This document shows positions 26,141-34,795 of a DNA stretch of 64,000 nt, in pieces. The DNA comes from Beijerinckia indica subsp. indica ATCC 9039 (GTDB lineage: Bacteria > Pseudomonadota > Alphaproteobacteria > Rhizobiales > Beijerinckiaceae), in contig NC_010581.1 in NCBI RefSeq assembly GCF_000019845.1, forward strand, positions 2,423,501-2,487,500. Reading direction: 5' to 3'. A program made the translations under genes and the position numbers. Below the pieces are notes generated by a model. The model worked only from the letters and a program-made list of their open reading frames with translations, did no database searches and had not been told where the DNA came from. Each line of letters begins with the position of its first letter. The first letter of the stretch is position 1.

Positions 26141-28423
26141 TTAGAATCTGAGTGTCACGGCCCCGTAGATGAAGCGATTAGGCTGGAAGCCATAGGTCAG
26201 GCCAGTGAGATTCGTCGTGGGATTTCCAGAAATCGCAACGATCGAGCGATTGTCGAAAATATTGTTCACGCCGAAACGAACTTCCGCGTTTTGACCGAAA
26301 CCGATCTGATGCAAAGCGTCAGTTCTATATCCAACAGCAAGATCGGTCGTATTATAGGCTCCAATTTTATTGGCGTTGCTACCTAGCACCTGACCGTTAT
26401 CGCCGAAACTATTACCGATTGCCTTGAAGAGGAAAGAACCGAAAAATTGATCCTTGTCATAGATAAAACCTGCCGCGCCGGTGTAACGAGGAGCATTGGG
26501 AACGGCCAGGCCAATATTCGGCCCCTGAACGAATTGTGCCGAGGATAATGAACCGTTGACATAAACGGCGAGACCATTGCCGAAGGCGTAAGTCATTTCG
26601 GCCTCGAGGCCTTTATAGACTGCTGTACCGCCATTGACATAAACTGTATTGGGTACGACGCCCTGAGCAATCGGGAAATTTGTTGCTTTCAACAGATAAG
26701 CATCGAAAGCTGCGGTGATCGTTTCATCGCGATAGACCATACCAACCTGGTAATTGGTCGTGCTCTGCGGAGCGATTGAATTCGCGGAAGGATCCGGCAC
26801 GTAATAAGCGCTGACTGTCGGGGCAAGAAACCCTTGTGAAACCTGGCCATAGGCAGTCAAATTCGGCGTGAACCGATAGCGTATATTAGCAAAAGGCAGA
26901 TTGGCCGTATAAGTATGCTGATAGTTAAGCGGTAGCAACGTTGTCTGATTGATCGTTGCATTATGATCGCGTGTAAACGAAACGTATTTATATCCAGGTG
27001 TGATGGTCAGATTTTCGACTGGACGCCACTCGTATTCAAAATAGGGCTGCACATTGTCGATATGCGAGGAAAGCCAAGTCTTATATGAGGCATTATCAGG
27101 ATTTCCTAAAGCCGTATAAGTCTTGTAGCTTGTATAGTCGATATATTGCTGAAAACGCTGATTATCGACATGCTCGACCCAGACGCCCGCCCGCACCGTG
27201 CCCGAGGCGAGACCTTCATTGATGTCATGCGAGACATTGAAAATATTGCCATAGGCGCGGTAATTATTGTTTTTCAGATAGCCCGTGACATCATTTTTCC
27301 CGACACCGATAATCGGCACTTTTGTCCCATTATACTGTTTGGCGCTGGTTATTGTCGCGGGGCCTTCCTGCGTCAGATCGGCGCCATTATTCTGCAAGGT
27401 GGGATAGGTATAGGAATAGGTATAGACTTTATCGTCTAGATGAAAACCAGCTACATCCGCCTGAATGCCGACATATTCGAGATCGGTTTGCTTAGAGGAC
27501 GTGTTATAACCCCAATAATTATTGGTTGCCGGATTGTTGTTTAGCGAACCGTAATTCTTACCGTAGAGAGCAAGCTGCTGGGCGGTGATATAACCGACGT
27601 TATTATAATGCTCTTGCCCGTAGGTAGCGAACCCCGTCAGCACAACATTGTCACCAATCGGCTGCTCGATTTTCAACAGACCGAAATCACCCATGGTACG
27701 GCCATAGGCCAACATACCATCCGCACTCGTATGGCTGAACTGAGCCAGAAAACGTGTTCCGCCGGTTGCATCATTCGCGCCCGATTGAATCGTCACCGCA
27801 TTCGTGAAAGTCCCATATTCACCATAAGAAAACTGCAGTTCCGCGCTGGGCTTGTCCGTAAATCGACGCGCAAACATCGCCAATGTACCGCCGAAGGGCG
27901 CGTAACCGACCTGAGACGCCGGGCCCGGACCACGGTCCAACACGACTTGACCCATGAAAGGTGAAGGGAAATAAGCGCCGGAATGATGGCTGGGATCATT
28001 GGCATCGCCGAACGGGATACCATCGTAAGTGACGTTATACTGACCGTCGGAAAAGCCGCGCCAGCCGCCCTTGGCATCACCGCTGCCATTCGGATTGCTG
28101 GAATAAAAGCCAGGTGTGAACTTCAAGACATCATTGAAATCACCACCGGGCTTGATCACATCTTGAATGATCTTTTCACTGACAATGGAGCCCGGTTCGT
28201 TAGCCAGCAAACTGGATTGTGAAGGCGCGAGTGCCGCGGCCGATCCGGGGGGAGCATCACGCCCAACCGCCATTTCGCCACCCGATCGCGCTTGTGTCGC
28301 ATTGACATCGACAGCGCCGATTTCGACGGTTTGTGCCATCACAGCATTGATTGGAACAAGGGATGGCACCAGAAAAGTGATACCAAAGCCACGCGATAGC
28401 AAGTGGCGCGCATTGAGCGACAT
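26141..28423 (-). CDS. TonB-dependent outer-membrane receptor
   Basis: 760 aa. A signal peptide (about 1-30, ending INAVMAQ) precedes a TonB-box-like stretch (VEIGAVDVNATQ), a plug domain (SIVSEKIIQDVIKPGGDFNDVLKFTPGFYSSNP, then YDGIPFGD and VLDRGPGPASQVGYAPFGGT), and a 22-strand barrel ending in GLTYGFQPNRFIYGAVTLRF with the terminal aromatic. It imports a large ligand using the downstream exbB-exbD-tonB products. Substrate unknown; the barrel is closest in feel to the 'TonB receptor with Fe/cobalamin/sugar' mixed clade, so I do not assign siderophore or other ligand. Confidence 0.9.
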   Translation of the reverse strand: MSLNARHLLSRGFGITFLVPSLVPINAVMAQTVEIGAVDVNATQARSGGEMAVGRDAPPGSAAALAPSQSSLLANEPGSIVSEKIIQDVIKPGGDFNDVLKFTPGFYSSNPNGSGDAKGGWRGFSDGQYNVTYDGIPFGDANDPSHHSGAYFPSPFMGQVVLDRGPGPASQVGYAPFGGTLAMFARRFTDKPSAELQFSYGEYGTFTNAVTIQSGANDATGGTRFLAQFSHTSADGMLAYGRTMGDFGLLKIEQPIGDNVVLTGFATYGQEHYNNVGYITAQQLALYGKNYGSLNNNPATNNYWGYNTSSKQTDLEYVGIQADVAGFHLDDKVYTYSYTYPTLQNNGADLTQEGPATITSAKQYNGTKVPIIGVGKNDVTGYLKNNNYRAYGNIFNVSHDINEGLASGTVRAGVWVEHVDNQRFQQYIDYTSYKTYTALGNPDNASYKTWLSSHIDNVQPYFEYEWRPVENLTITPGYKYVSFTRDHNATINQTTLLPLNYQHTYTANLPFANIRYRFTPNLTAYGQVSQGFLAPTVSAYYVPDPSANSIAPQSTTNYQVGMVYRDETITAAFDAYLLKATNFPIAQGVVPNTVYVNGGTAVYKGLEAEMTYAFGNGLAVYVNGSLSSAQFVQGPNIGLAVPNAPRYTGAAGFIYDKDQFFGSFLFKAIGNSFGDNGQVLGSNANKIGAYNTTDLAVGYRTDALHQIGFGQNAEVRFGVNNIFDNRSIVAISGNPTTNLTGLTYGFQPNRFIYGAVTLRF

Positions 28424-28670
28424 TCTCGAGAAATTCCCAGCAATACCGGAAACAGTTACGTTTCCTTAATGTTTAGAGCCGGGTCTTCTTAGTCACGCCA
28501 AATTACACTTATGTGACAACTTACTAAATTAAAGACAAACCGAGGCGGCTTGATCCAACGTTTCAGCAGCCAGAAAAGTTCAATCACATTTTCGTTATTA
28601 ATAGTTTTTCGATGAATGTCTTCCCATCTGGAATCTGCTCAAGCGGATATTCTCAGAAATGGAGCTCATG

Positions 28671-29702
28671 TTAGAAATGATATTTTCTGATCGACTCGCC
28701 GTCACGTACACTGACTTCGTAATTATGACTACCTAAGCCAAAAATCTCTTCGATAACCGTTTCATCCGCATTCTGCGCTAGCTGCTGGACCGCCTCTTGC
28801 AGAGCCGTCGGCAGGATCGACAAAGGAATGATCCGCTCGAATTCCATATCATAAAGATGATTGAATTCGACAGAGAAAACATAGTGCCGCCAATGAAGCT
28901 TCGCCTCCGGCTCGCCGCCACGATGCAATTCATAGTCAACTGCCAGCCCGTCTTTCATCGCCAGTTGGCTGCCGGCGCTCATGAACATGGCAACGCCAGC
29001 CGCGCACATGGCAAGATAACCAACACGGCGGAAGAAGATTTCACTAATATAGGGCAAGAGATAGTGCATCATGAATGAAGCTAGGACAGCCGCAATTGCG
29101 ACTAGCACACCGGCAAGGAACGACTGCTCGGTAAGGAGGCCGAAACTGAAATAAAGGGCCAGTTTCATGGCATGCAACAGAATTTCATTGGCCGCGCGTG
29201 TCGCTACGATTTCTTCCTTCCGCATCCCATAGCGAAGATAAAATTGATTAAAGACGAGGCCCACGGCGCCTGTGAAACCGGAAATAAAACCAGCGGCGGC
29301 GCCAATCAATACAAGAGAACTATTGGGCAGCCTTTTGGTATGCGTTTGTTTGTTCTGCGAAGAACGAAAGACAAAGACAATATTCGAAACGAGAAAACAT
29401 CCAAGCAGCAATTCAAGATAAAGCGGCGATACACGCGTCAACACCCATGCTCCTAAAACTGAGAACGGGAGTGCTGACGGCACGAACCAGCGAACGACAT
29501 CCCAACGAATCGAACGCCGAAAAACCGCGATACGGGAAAGAGAACTCGTCACAGTGCCAATGGAGAGCGCGGCAGGAACCTGCGCGACGGGGACGGCAAG
29601 ACCCAGTATAGGGATTAGCACCAGCCCAGCGCCACCACCAGAAACCGTACTGACTGCAAAAGCAAAGAGGGAGACGATAAAAATTACAACGAAAGAGATC
29701 AT
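28671..29702 (-). CDS. TauE/SafE family sulfite/organic-anion exporter-like permease
   Basis: About 343 aa from ATG 29702. The fold shows two halves of four helices: SLFAFAVSTVSGGGAGLVLIP is the TauE/SafE signature, and the second half has GAAAGFISGFTGAVGLVFNQF. The C-terminal ~100 residues are a soluble extension not typical of the short family members. The start is uncertain: a strong GGGAGGAG lies around 29726-29733, which better fits a TTG at 29723 than the ATG at 29702. Family members export sulfite, sulfoacetate or other small anions; the substrate here is unknown. Confidence 0.8.
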   Translation of the reverse strand: MISFVVIFIVSLFAFAVSTVSGGGAGLVLIPILGLAVPVAQVPAALSIGTVTSSLSRIAVFRRSIRWDVVRWFVPSALPFSVLGAWVLTRVSPLYLELLLGCFLVSNIVFVFRSSQNKQTHTKRLPNSSLVLIGAAAGFISGFTGAVGLVFNQFYLRYGMRKEEIVATRAANEILLHAMKLALYFSFGLLTEQSFLAGVLVAIAAVLASFMMHYLLPYISEIFFRRVGYLAMCAAGVAMFMSAGSQLAMKDGLAVDYELHRGGEPEAKLHWRHYVFSVEFNHLYDMEFERIIPLSILPTALQEAVQQLAQNADETVIEEIFGLGSHNYEVSVRDGESIRKYHF

Positions 29703-29735
29703 TGGATCCGCCGCTTGTTCCAACTCTCCTCCCAA

Positions 29736-30202
29736 ATATTAAAAATATTTAATCATATTGTTACTTACATCATACCATGTGATGTCCGGTTTTTCAAAAG
29801 AAACCTTGCCGTATCTCGTCATTCGACGCCTATATCCATCACCGAATATTTATCATTCCTGAAAATTGGCTTTCAAAATGTCACAAAATTCGCTCGCATG
29901 CAGAACGTTGCCTCCCGTTCATTCATCTGCTGGCATGACAGAAACGGCTCATTCCCGATTGCCTGGGCTGGAAGGCGTCACTCCGCTAACCTCCACTCTC
30001 CGTCACACTGGGTAAAACCCTTCCAACATCCAGACAGCGCGTCGGATGTAGGCTTCAATGCGTCCTTTTACGCGGAGAAAATAAGCTTTCTTTTCTGGAG
30101 TTTTAATGGGATCGCTTAGGATCTCTGATGTCACAGCGGAAATTTGCGGGTACCCAAACGGTCATCTTTATGACCGTTTGGTATTGCTTGCGGCTTGAAG
30201 CT
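29736..30202. other. intergenic region with a perfect hairpin
   Basis: About 465 bases upstream of the TauE-like gene and downstream of the acyltransferase (both minus). At 30154-30181 a perfect 12-bp stem (ccaaacggtcat, loop cttt, atgaccgtttgg) lies 22 bases past the acyltransferase stop. It has no U-tract on either strand, so it is only a possible terminator or RNA-stabilising hairpin. No gene seen. Confidence 0.5.
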
Positions 30203-31369
30203 CTATCGCGAAGCGGCGGGGACCGTCTCGGTCGTCGTCAAACGTCGCATGAGCCACAGTCTGAATGCATCCGTCCGATCCTCGAACAAACGACCGAAGA
30301 GAAGAGCCACCGCCAAGGCGGATCCGCTAGCCGCGAGAAAAATGCCCCCACCGAGCCAGGAAAGGGGAAGTCCGGCGACATCGAACAAAGCCTGCTGCCC
30401 GAATAGGAACAGGACGAACAACAGGACCGGCTCATGGATCACATAAAGAGAATAAGACCAATTGGCCATGCCGCGATCAAACGCCGGATTGAAGCTCAAG
30501 CGCAGGACATTCGGCAAGGTCAGAAAAGCGGCGAAGCCGAGACCAAGGATGGGATCGGTCACCCGATGGCTGTAGATAGGCGACGCCAAAAACGCCAAAA
30601 ACGCGATCACACCGCCGAAGCGCGCGAGCCACCGCTGCAAGGATGTCTCCGCCCGCCAGCGTGAAACAATGGCGCCCGATGTCCAGATCACCCAGGTCGC
30701 GGCCAAGAAGCGCTGGCCCAGTGCAAGGAAAATGCATGCGACCACAACAACACCGATTTCCGCGACCCAACGGCGCGAAAGCTTCAGGCGCGCCGCGATG
30801 AATGCGGCCAGAAAAACCGTCGCCGGAAACAGGAAGTAATAGAGCCATTCATATCCAAGCGACCACAAGGCACGGTTGGATCCAATTGGATCGCCGACGA
30901 TGCTCTCAAGGGAAACCAGGCTCGCGAAAATGCTCCTGGGATCATAACGCGTGAAAACCGACCCATCGATTCCAAGCGTTTCCGTCAGCTGCGTATCGGC
31001 ATAAATGGGTGTCGTCGGATCGATCAGATAGACGATGCCATCAAGACAGGCCGTCAGCAGAAGAGCGGGAACGAGAACCACATAGATCCGAGCGAAGCGC
31101 TGGAAGAAATAATGTGAAAAATCGAAAGCGTCCAACCGGCGCAGCACTCCGCCGCCGACCAGATAGCCGCTGAGCACGAAAAAGATGATCACGGCGCTAT
31201 GCCGGAACTGGGCGATATATTGCAGAAAACCACCCAAGGATTCATGCCATCCAGCATATTCGTAAGGGTGGAAAACCATCGAATAGGCATGGCCGAACAT
31301 AACGATCAGAGAGCTGATCCAACGTAACGTAAAGAGGAAAGGCTTTTCTGCATTTGGAATCGTCGCCAT
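30203..31369 (-). CDS. acyltransferase family membrane protein
   Basis: 388 aa with about ten helices. The N-terminus LRWISSLIVMFGHAYSM places a candidate catalytic His in the position of the acyltransferase 3 HH motif, and AVIIFFVLSGYLVGGGVLRR is the family's 'FFvlSGyl' element. Also seen are SLGYEWLYYFLFPA and NWSYSLYVIHEPVLLF. It likely O-acylates a surface sugar. Only distantly similar to the gene at 5-1057. No neighbours suggest the acceptor. Start ATG 31369. Confidence 0.82.
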   Translation of the reverse strand: MATIPNAEKPFLFTLRWISSLIVMFGHAYSMVFHPYEYAGWHESLGGFLQYIAQFRHSAVIIFFVLSGYLVGGGVLRRLDAFDFSHYFFQRFARIYVVLVPALLLTACLDGIVYLIDPTTPIYADTQLTETLGIDGSVFTRYDPRSIFASLVSLESIVGDPIGSNRALWSLGYEWLYYFLFPATVFLAAFIAARLKLSRRWVAEIGVVVVACIFLALGQRFLAATWVIWTSGAIVSRWRAETSLQRWLARFGGVIAFLAFLASPIYSHRVTDPILGLGFAAFLTLPNVLRLSFNPAFDRGMANWSYSLYVIHEPVLLFVLFLFGQQALFDVAGLPLSWLGGGIFLAASGSALAVALLFGRLFEDRTDAFRLWLMRRLTTTETVPAASR

Positions 31370-31785
31370 TAGGTGTTTCCGATTAGCATAGATTTTAGAC
31401 TTATATTACGCTCGATCATATTCTCACAAGTCATACCCTAAAAAATCTAAAATTCCTCACTCACGCCATTCATTAAGCTCATACCAGCCATGCATTTGAA
31501 AGCATCAAAGCCGCGAAGGCTCGGCAAATTCCATGCGTGCCTCATTACATTCCACATAAGGATGATGTAAATAATTGGAGGAATCCTCCTCAGCCATGCT
31601 GGCACACGGCCCATTCCCTGCGTTTCAAACACCCACTTCAAGCACCATGACTATTCAGGCTGATGTCAGCTTAGCGTGCTACCCCGTCTGTCATACACCT
31701 CATCTCCTGATGAGTAGAGGCTATGAAGACGGTAGACTCACATAATCATTCCAGTTTCTTTAAACTGAAGAACCTCGTCCATAAG
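31370..31785. other. divergent intergenic region
   Basis: 416 bases between the acyltransferase (minus) and the exported protein gene (plus). A 64-codon open frame on the minus strand (31447-31641) has no ribosome site or domain and I do not count it. Promoters of both flanking genes presumably lie here. Confidence 0.4.
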
Positions 31786-32244
31786 ATGGCAAGGAATAAG
31801 TTTCCTCGTGTTCTTTTCCTCTTTCTTTGTATACTCCCTGTGACGCTCAACCCTTCTTTTGCTGTCACCGCCCCAGAATCGATCTGCACAAAGCCTTGCA
31901 AAATTAATCTTGAGGTCCGAAATTCCTATTTCGGATTCCCAGAAGATGAAATCAACGCTGCGGTGAGGTCCGCCCTATCGTGCCGCAATCAACAGTACGA
32001 TGGTACCCCCACGGCTACGAAACAAACGCCTTTCTCGTTACGCGTCTACTTGTCGCGTTCTCCACCACCCCAGATGAAAGGCTATATTTCAATGACATTG
32101 TACTATCAGAATAATATAATAGAAACACAATGGGCAACCTTATCACCCTTTGCGCTCGCCGGACCGAAATGGCTCGCCGACGATTTACATTTACTTGCTA
32201 AGAAAATATGGACTAATACTCGGCTCCACAACTGTCTTACATGA
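31786..32244 (+). CDS. exported protein of unknown function
   Basis: 152 aa from ATG 31786, selected because MARNKFPRVLFLFLCILPVTLNPSFA forms a clear signal peptide; the open frame begins 21 codons earlier (31723) with a polar stretch that would hide it. The mature part has cysteines near the N-terminus (SICTKPCK), SALSCRN in the middle and HNCLT at the end, and a YISMTLYYQNN strand-rich half. I recognise no family. It lies 80 bases upstream of the metal-efflux operon in the same direction, so a periplasmic role connected with metal handling is possible but is inference only. Confidence 0.6.
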   Translation: MARNKFPRVLFLFLCILPVTLNPSFAVTAPESICTKPCKINLEVRNSYFGFPEDEINAAVRSALSCRNQQYDGTPTATKQTPFSLRVYLSRSPPPQMKGYISMTLYYQNNIIETQWATLSPFALAGPKWLADDLHLLAKKIWTNTRLHNCLT

Positions 32245-32323
32245 AAGTCGATATTGCATGCATATGTGCGGGAAAGGCCAGCTTTGAATGTTGACGTCAT
32301 AACGAAAAGAAAAGCCCTATCAA

Positions 32324-33583
32324 ATGCATTTCAAGCCTGTGGCCCGATGCCGTCTATCCCTGCTGTGCGGCCTTTTGATCATGCTCAGCGAGCCTTTTCC
32401 GCATGGAGCCCAAGCAGCGGAACTCAGTTTTCAAGAGGCAATAAATATTGCCTGGAAGATTGATCCAGTCCGACTAAATCTGCTGACCAATCAACATTCG
32501 GCCAATGCACGCGCGGGCGCCGCGGATTCGCTTTTTCCTAGTGGCCCGGTCGTAACCGCCGATTATTTTACCGACAAAACCTTGGGAAGCCGGCAAGGTT
32601 ATGCAACGTGGCAAGGAAGCTTCTCTGTCCCTCTGTGGCTTCCTGGGCAAAGCGAGGCGACGGTGCGCGTGGCGCAAGCTGAATCCGCGACCGTGCAGGA
32701 ACGGCTCGATGTCGAGCGTATGTCTTTGTCCGTGAGACTCCTGGACGCCACGGGAGCCGTTGTCCTCGCGCGTCGCAGACAGACAAATGCCCAACGCCAA
32801 TTCCAAACGATTCAAAAACTCGCCGAGACCATCAACACGATGGTCAAGACGGGCGAAGCACCTTCAACCGACAAGAATGCGATCGATGCCGAACTCGCGA
32901 GCGCCCGATCCGAAGTTGAAAACGCCGCCGAACAGATCACTGTGGCATCAGCCACGCTCGCCGAGATTCTCGGCCGCAAGGATCTGCCGAATATTCTTTC
33001 TTACGACACCAATGCCTTGCGTAAAGCGCGGCTCAATCCTTCGCAACTAGTGCCCGATAACGACCCACGCGTGCGCGCGGCCCACATGGCAGTGGTGACC
33101 GCCGAAGAAGGCATGCATTTGGCTCAAAAGTCCTTCATGCCGAATCCGCAGATCGGTATTTCCGCCATTCGCGATATTCAATTTGGAAGTCCTTGGGACA
33201 CCCGTACCGGTGTCACCTTGAACATACCTTTGCCAAGCGACGCCCAGAACATTCCGCTCATCGCCAATGCCCGGGATAAACTCGCCGCAGCCGAAAGCGA
33301 GGAGAGCCAAGCCCGGCGCATGGTGAGGGTCGAACTTGCGCAGGTCCGTGCTCGCCTGACGGCCGCAACAGCAACATTGACGAACACCAAAGCCTCGGTT
33401 GAGGCCTTAAATAAGCGCGCCGCCGATATCGAACAATCCTGGAAATTGAAGGAATCTTCACTCGTGGAAGCCTTGCGAGCCTATCAAGGCGCCTACACCG
33501 CCATGCTGTCTCTCGATCAAGCTGAAACGGCCTGGCATGTGGCCGTTGCCCGAGTGTTTATTGCCGCGGGGCATCTACAGTGA
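32324..33583 (+). CDS. TolC-family outer-membrane factor of metal efflux system
   Basis: 419 aa with an N-terminal signal (SLLCGLLIMLSEPFPHGAQA). It shows the repeated long-helix composition of the OEP/TolC family (FQEAINIAWKIDP; ATVRVAQAESATVQERLDVERMSLSVRLLDA; two halves rich in Ala/Gln/Glu). CzcC/CusC-like outer-membrane channel for the adaptor and RND pump that follow. Its stop TGA overlaps the adaptor ATG by one base. Confidence 0.88.
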   Translation: MHFKPVARCRLSLLCGLLIMLSEPFPHGAQAAELSFQEAINIAWKIDPVRLNLLTNQHSANARAGAADSLFPSGPVVTADYFTDKTLGSRQGYATWQGSFSVPLWLPGQSEATVRVAQAESATVQERLDVERMSLSVRLLDATGAVVLARRRQTNAQRQFQTIQKLAETINTMVKTGEAPSTDKNAIDAELASARSEVENAAEQITVASATLAEILGRKDLPNILSYDTNALRKARLNPSQLVPDNDPRVRAAHMAVVTAEEGMHLAQKSFMPNPQIGISAIRDIQFGSPWDTRTGVTLNIPLPSDAQNIPLIANARDKLAAAESEESQARRMVRVELAQVRARLTAATATLTNTKASVEALNKRAADIEQSWKLKESSLVEALRAYQGAYTAMLSLDQAETAWHVAVARVFIAAGHLQ

Positions 33584-34794
33584 TGAACATGTTCAAGTAT
33601 AAGCTTCCTTTCAAGCTTCGGCTTCTCCTGATCGCCTTGTCGTTGTCGAATGTCTTTCCCCTGCCCAATGCCAAAGCACAACAGACGCAGGAGACCAAGC
33701 CCGCACCTGCTCTCGATTATCAGCCCGTGAAATTAGGATCGGATGCACAAAAAAACGCGGAATTGGCGACTGTGATTGTGCATGACGGCACGCTTTCCCG
33801 CATCATCCCTGCCCTCGCCTCCGTCATGGCCGATGATGCGCGGACACTTCATCTCAAGCCAGCCGGTTCCGGCAAGGTCATGAGCATCAATCTGATCCTC
33901 GGGGCTAGGGTCGCCAAAGGCGATATCCTTCTCGAATACCGGGATAATGCGCTTCGCGTCGCCAATGTCCAGGTCACACAGGCTCAGGCCGCCCTAGAGG
34001 CCGCGATTGCAGCCCAAGATGAGGCCGAGGCCGCCTATCAGCGTGCGCGGCAATTGGCTGGCGGCGCCATATCACGTGGCGAAGTCAGCAGGCGTTATGC
34101 CTTGCTGCAAGAAGCCAAGAGCACCGTCGCGATGCGGCAGGCAGATATTACCAACACATCCAATAGGATCAAAGAATTCAATACGGCAACGGAACAAGGT
34201 GATCATCTGCAGACATCATCGCTTATCGCACCTGTCGATGGCCTCGTCCTCGCCGTCAATACGTCGATGGATGGCGATCTGACTGCCGGTCAAGACGTCG
34301 CGACAATCGTCGATCTCTCCTCCGTCTGGGTCGTATCGGAAGTCCCGCCTATGGACGCCGCTTTCATTACAATGGGAGCCCATCAATATAGTTTTCTTGC
34401 TGGTCGACCCGAAACGCGGATCGATTCCGTTGTCGAAACGATCGATGGTGTCGTCAATCCGGCCACCGGCCTCATCCGTATCCGTAGCCACATTCCCAAT
34501 AAGCACTATGCGCTCAGGCCCGGCATGATGCTGGAAGCCCGCATCACCTCAACCACCAAGATCAGTGGCGTTATCGTTCCCTCCGAGGCAGTCCAGCAAA
34601 TTAACGGCAATGATGTCGTCTTTATTCCGATCGATGCTGACAGCTTTCAACCGCGCGCCGTCAAGATCGGTCTCGAAAGCGATGGACAAACAATCATTCT
34701 CAGTGGATTGAAGGACGGCGAATCCGTTGTCACGCGTGGGAGCTTTACCTTGAAATCGGTCATGCTTCTGGCCGATACGGCGGGTGGAGATTGA
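33583..34794 (+). CDS. RND efflux periplasmic adaptor (CusB/CzcB type)
   Basis: 403 aa starting at ATG 33583 in the TGATG overlap with the outer-membrane factor gene. Signal peptide to about residue 28. Domains: beta barrel/lipoyl halves around a helical hairpin (NVQVTQAQAALEAAIAAQDEAEAAYQRARQLAGGA), lipoyl repeat SSLIAPVDGLVLAVNTSMDGDL, then the HME-type VWVVSEVPPMDAAF and GLIRIRSHIPN. It bridges the RND pump and the outer-membrane channel in the periplasm. Confidence 0.9.
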   Translation: MNMFKYKLPFKLRLLLIALSLSNVFPLPNAKAQQTQETKPAPALDYQPVKLGSDAQKNAELATVIVHDGTLSRIIPALASVMADDARTLHLKPAGSGKVMSINLILGARVAKGDILLEYRDNALRVANVQVTQAQAALEAAIAAQDEAEAAYQRARQLAGGAISRGEVSRRYALLQEAKSTVAMRQADITNTSNRIKEFNTATEQGDHLQTSSLIAPVDGLVLAVNTSMDGDLTAGQDVATIVDLSSVWVVSEVPPMDAAFITMGAHQYSFLAGRPETRIDSVVETIDGVVNPATGLIRIRSHIPNKHYALRPGMMLEARITSTTKISGVIVPSEAVQQINGNDVVFIPIDADSFQPRAVKIGLESDGQTIILSGLKDGESVVTRGSFTLKSVMLLADTAGGD

Positions 34795-34795
34795 G

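Noticed and set aside
29715..30119. 134-codon plus-strand frame upstream of the TauE-like gene
   Set aside because: No ribosome site and low-complexity translation; it overlaps the expected promoter.
30154..30181. Perfect hairpin as acyltransferase terminator
   Set aside because: No U-tract on either strand, so I kept it only as a structural note.
31447..31641. 64-codon open frame on the minus strand
   Set aside because: No ribosome site or recognisable domain, and it lies in the promoter region of two divergent genes.
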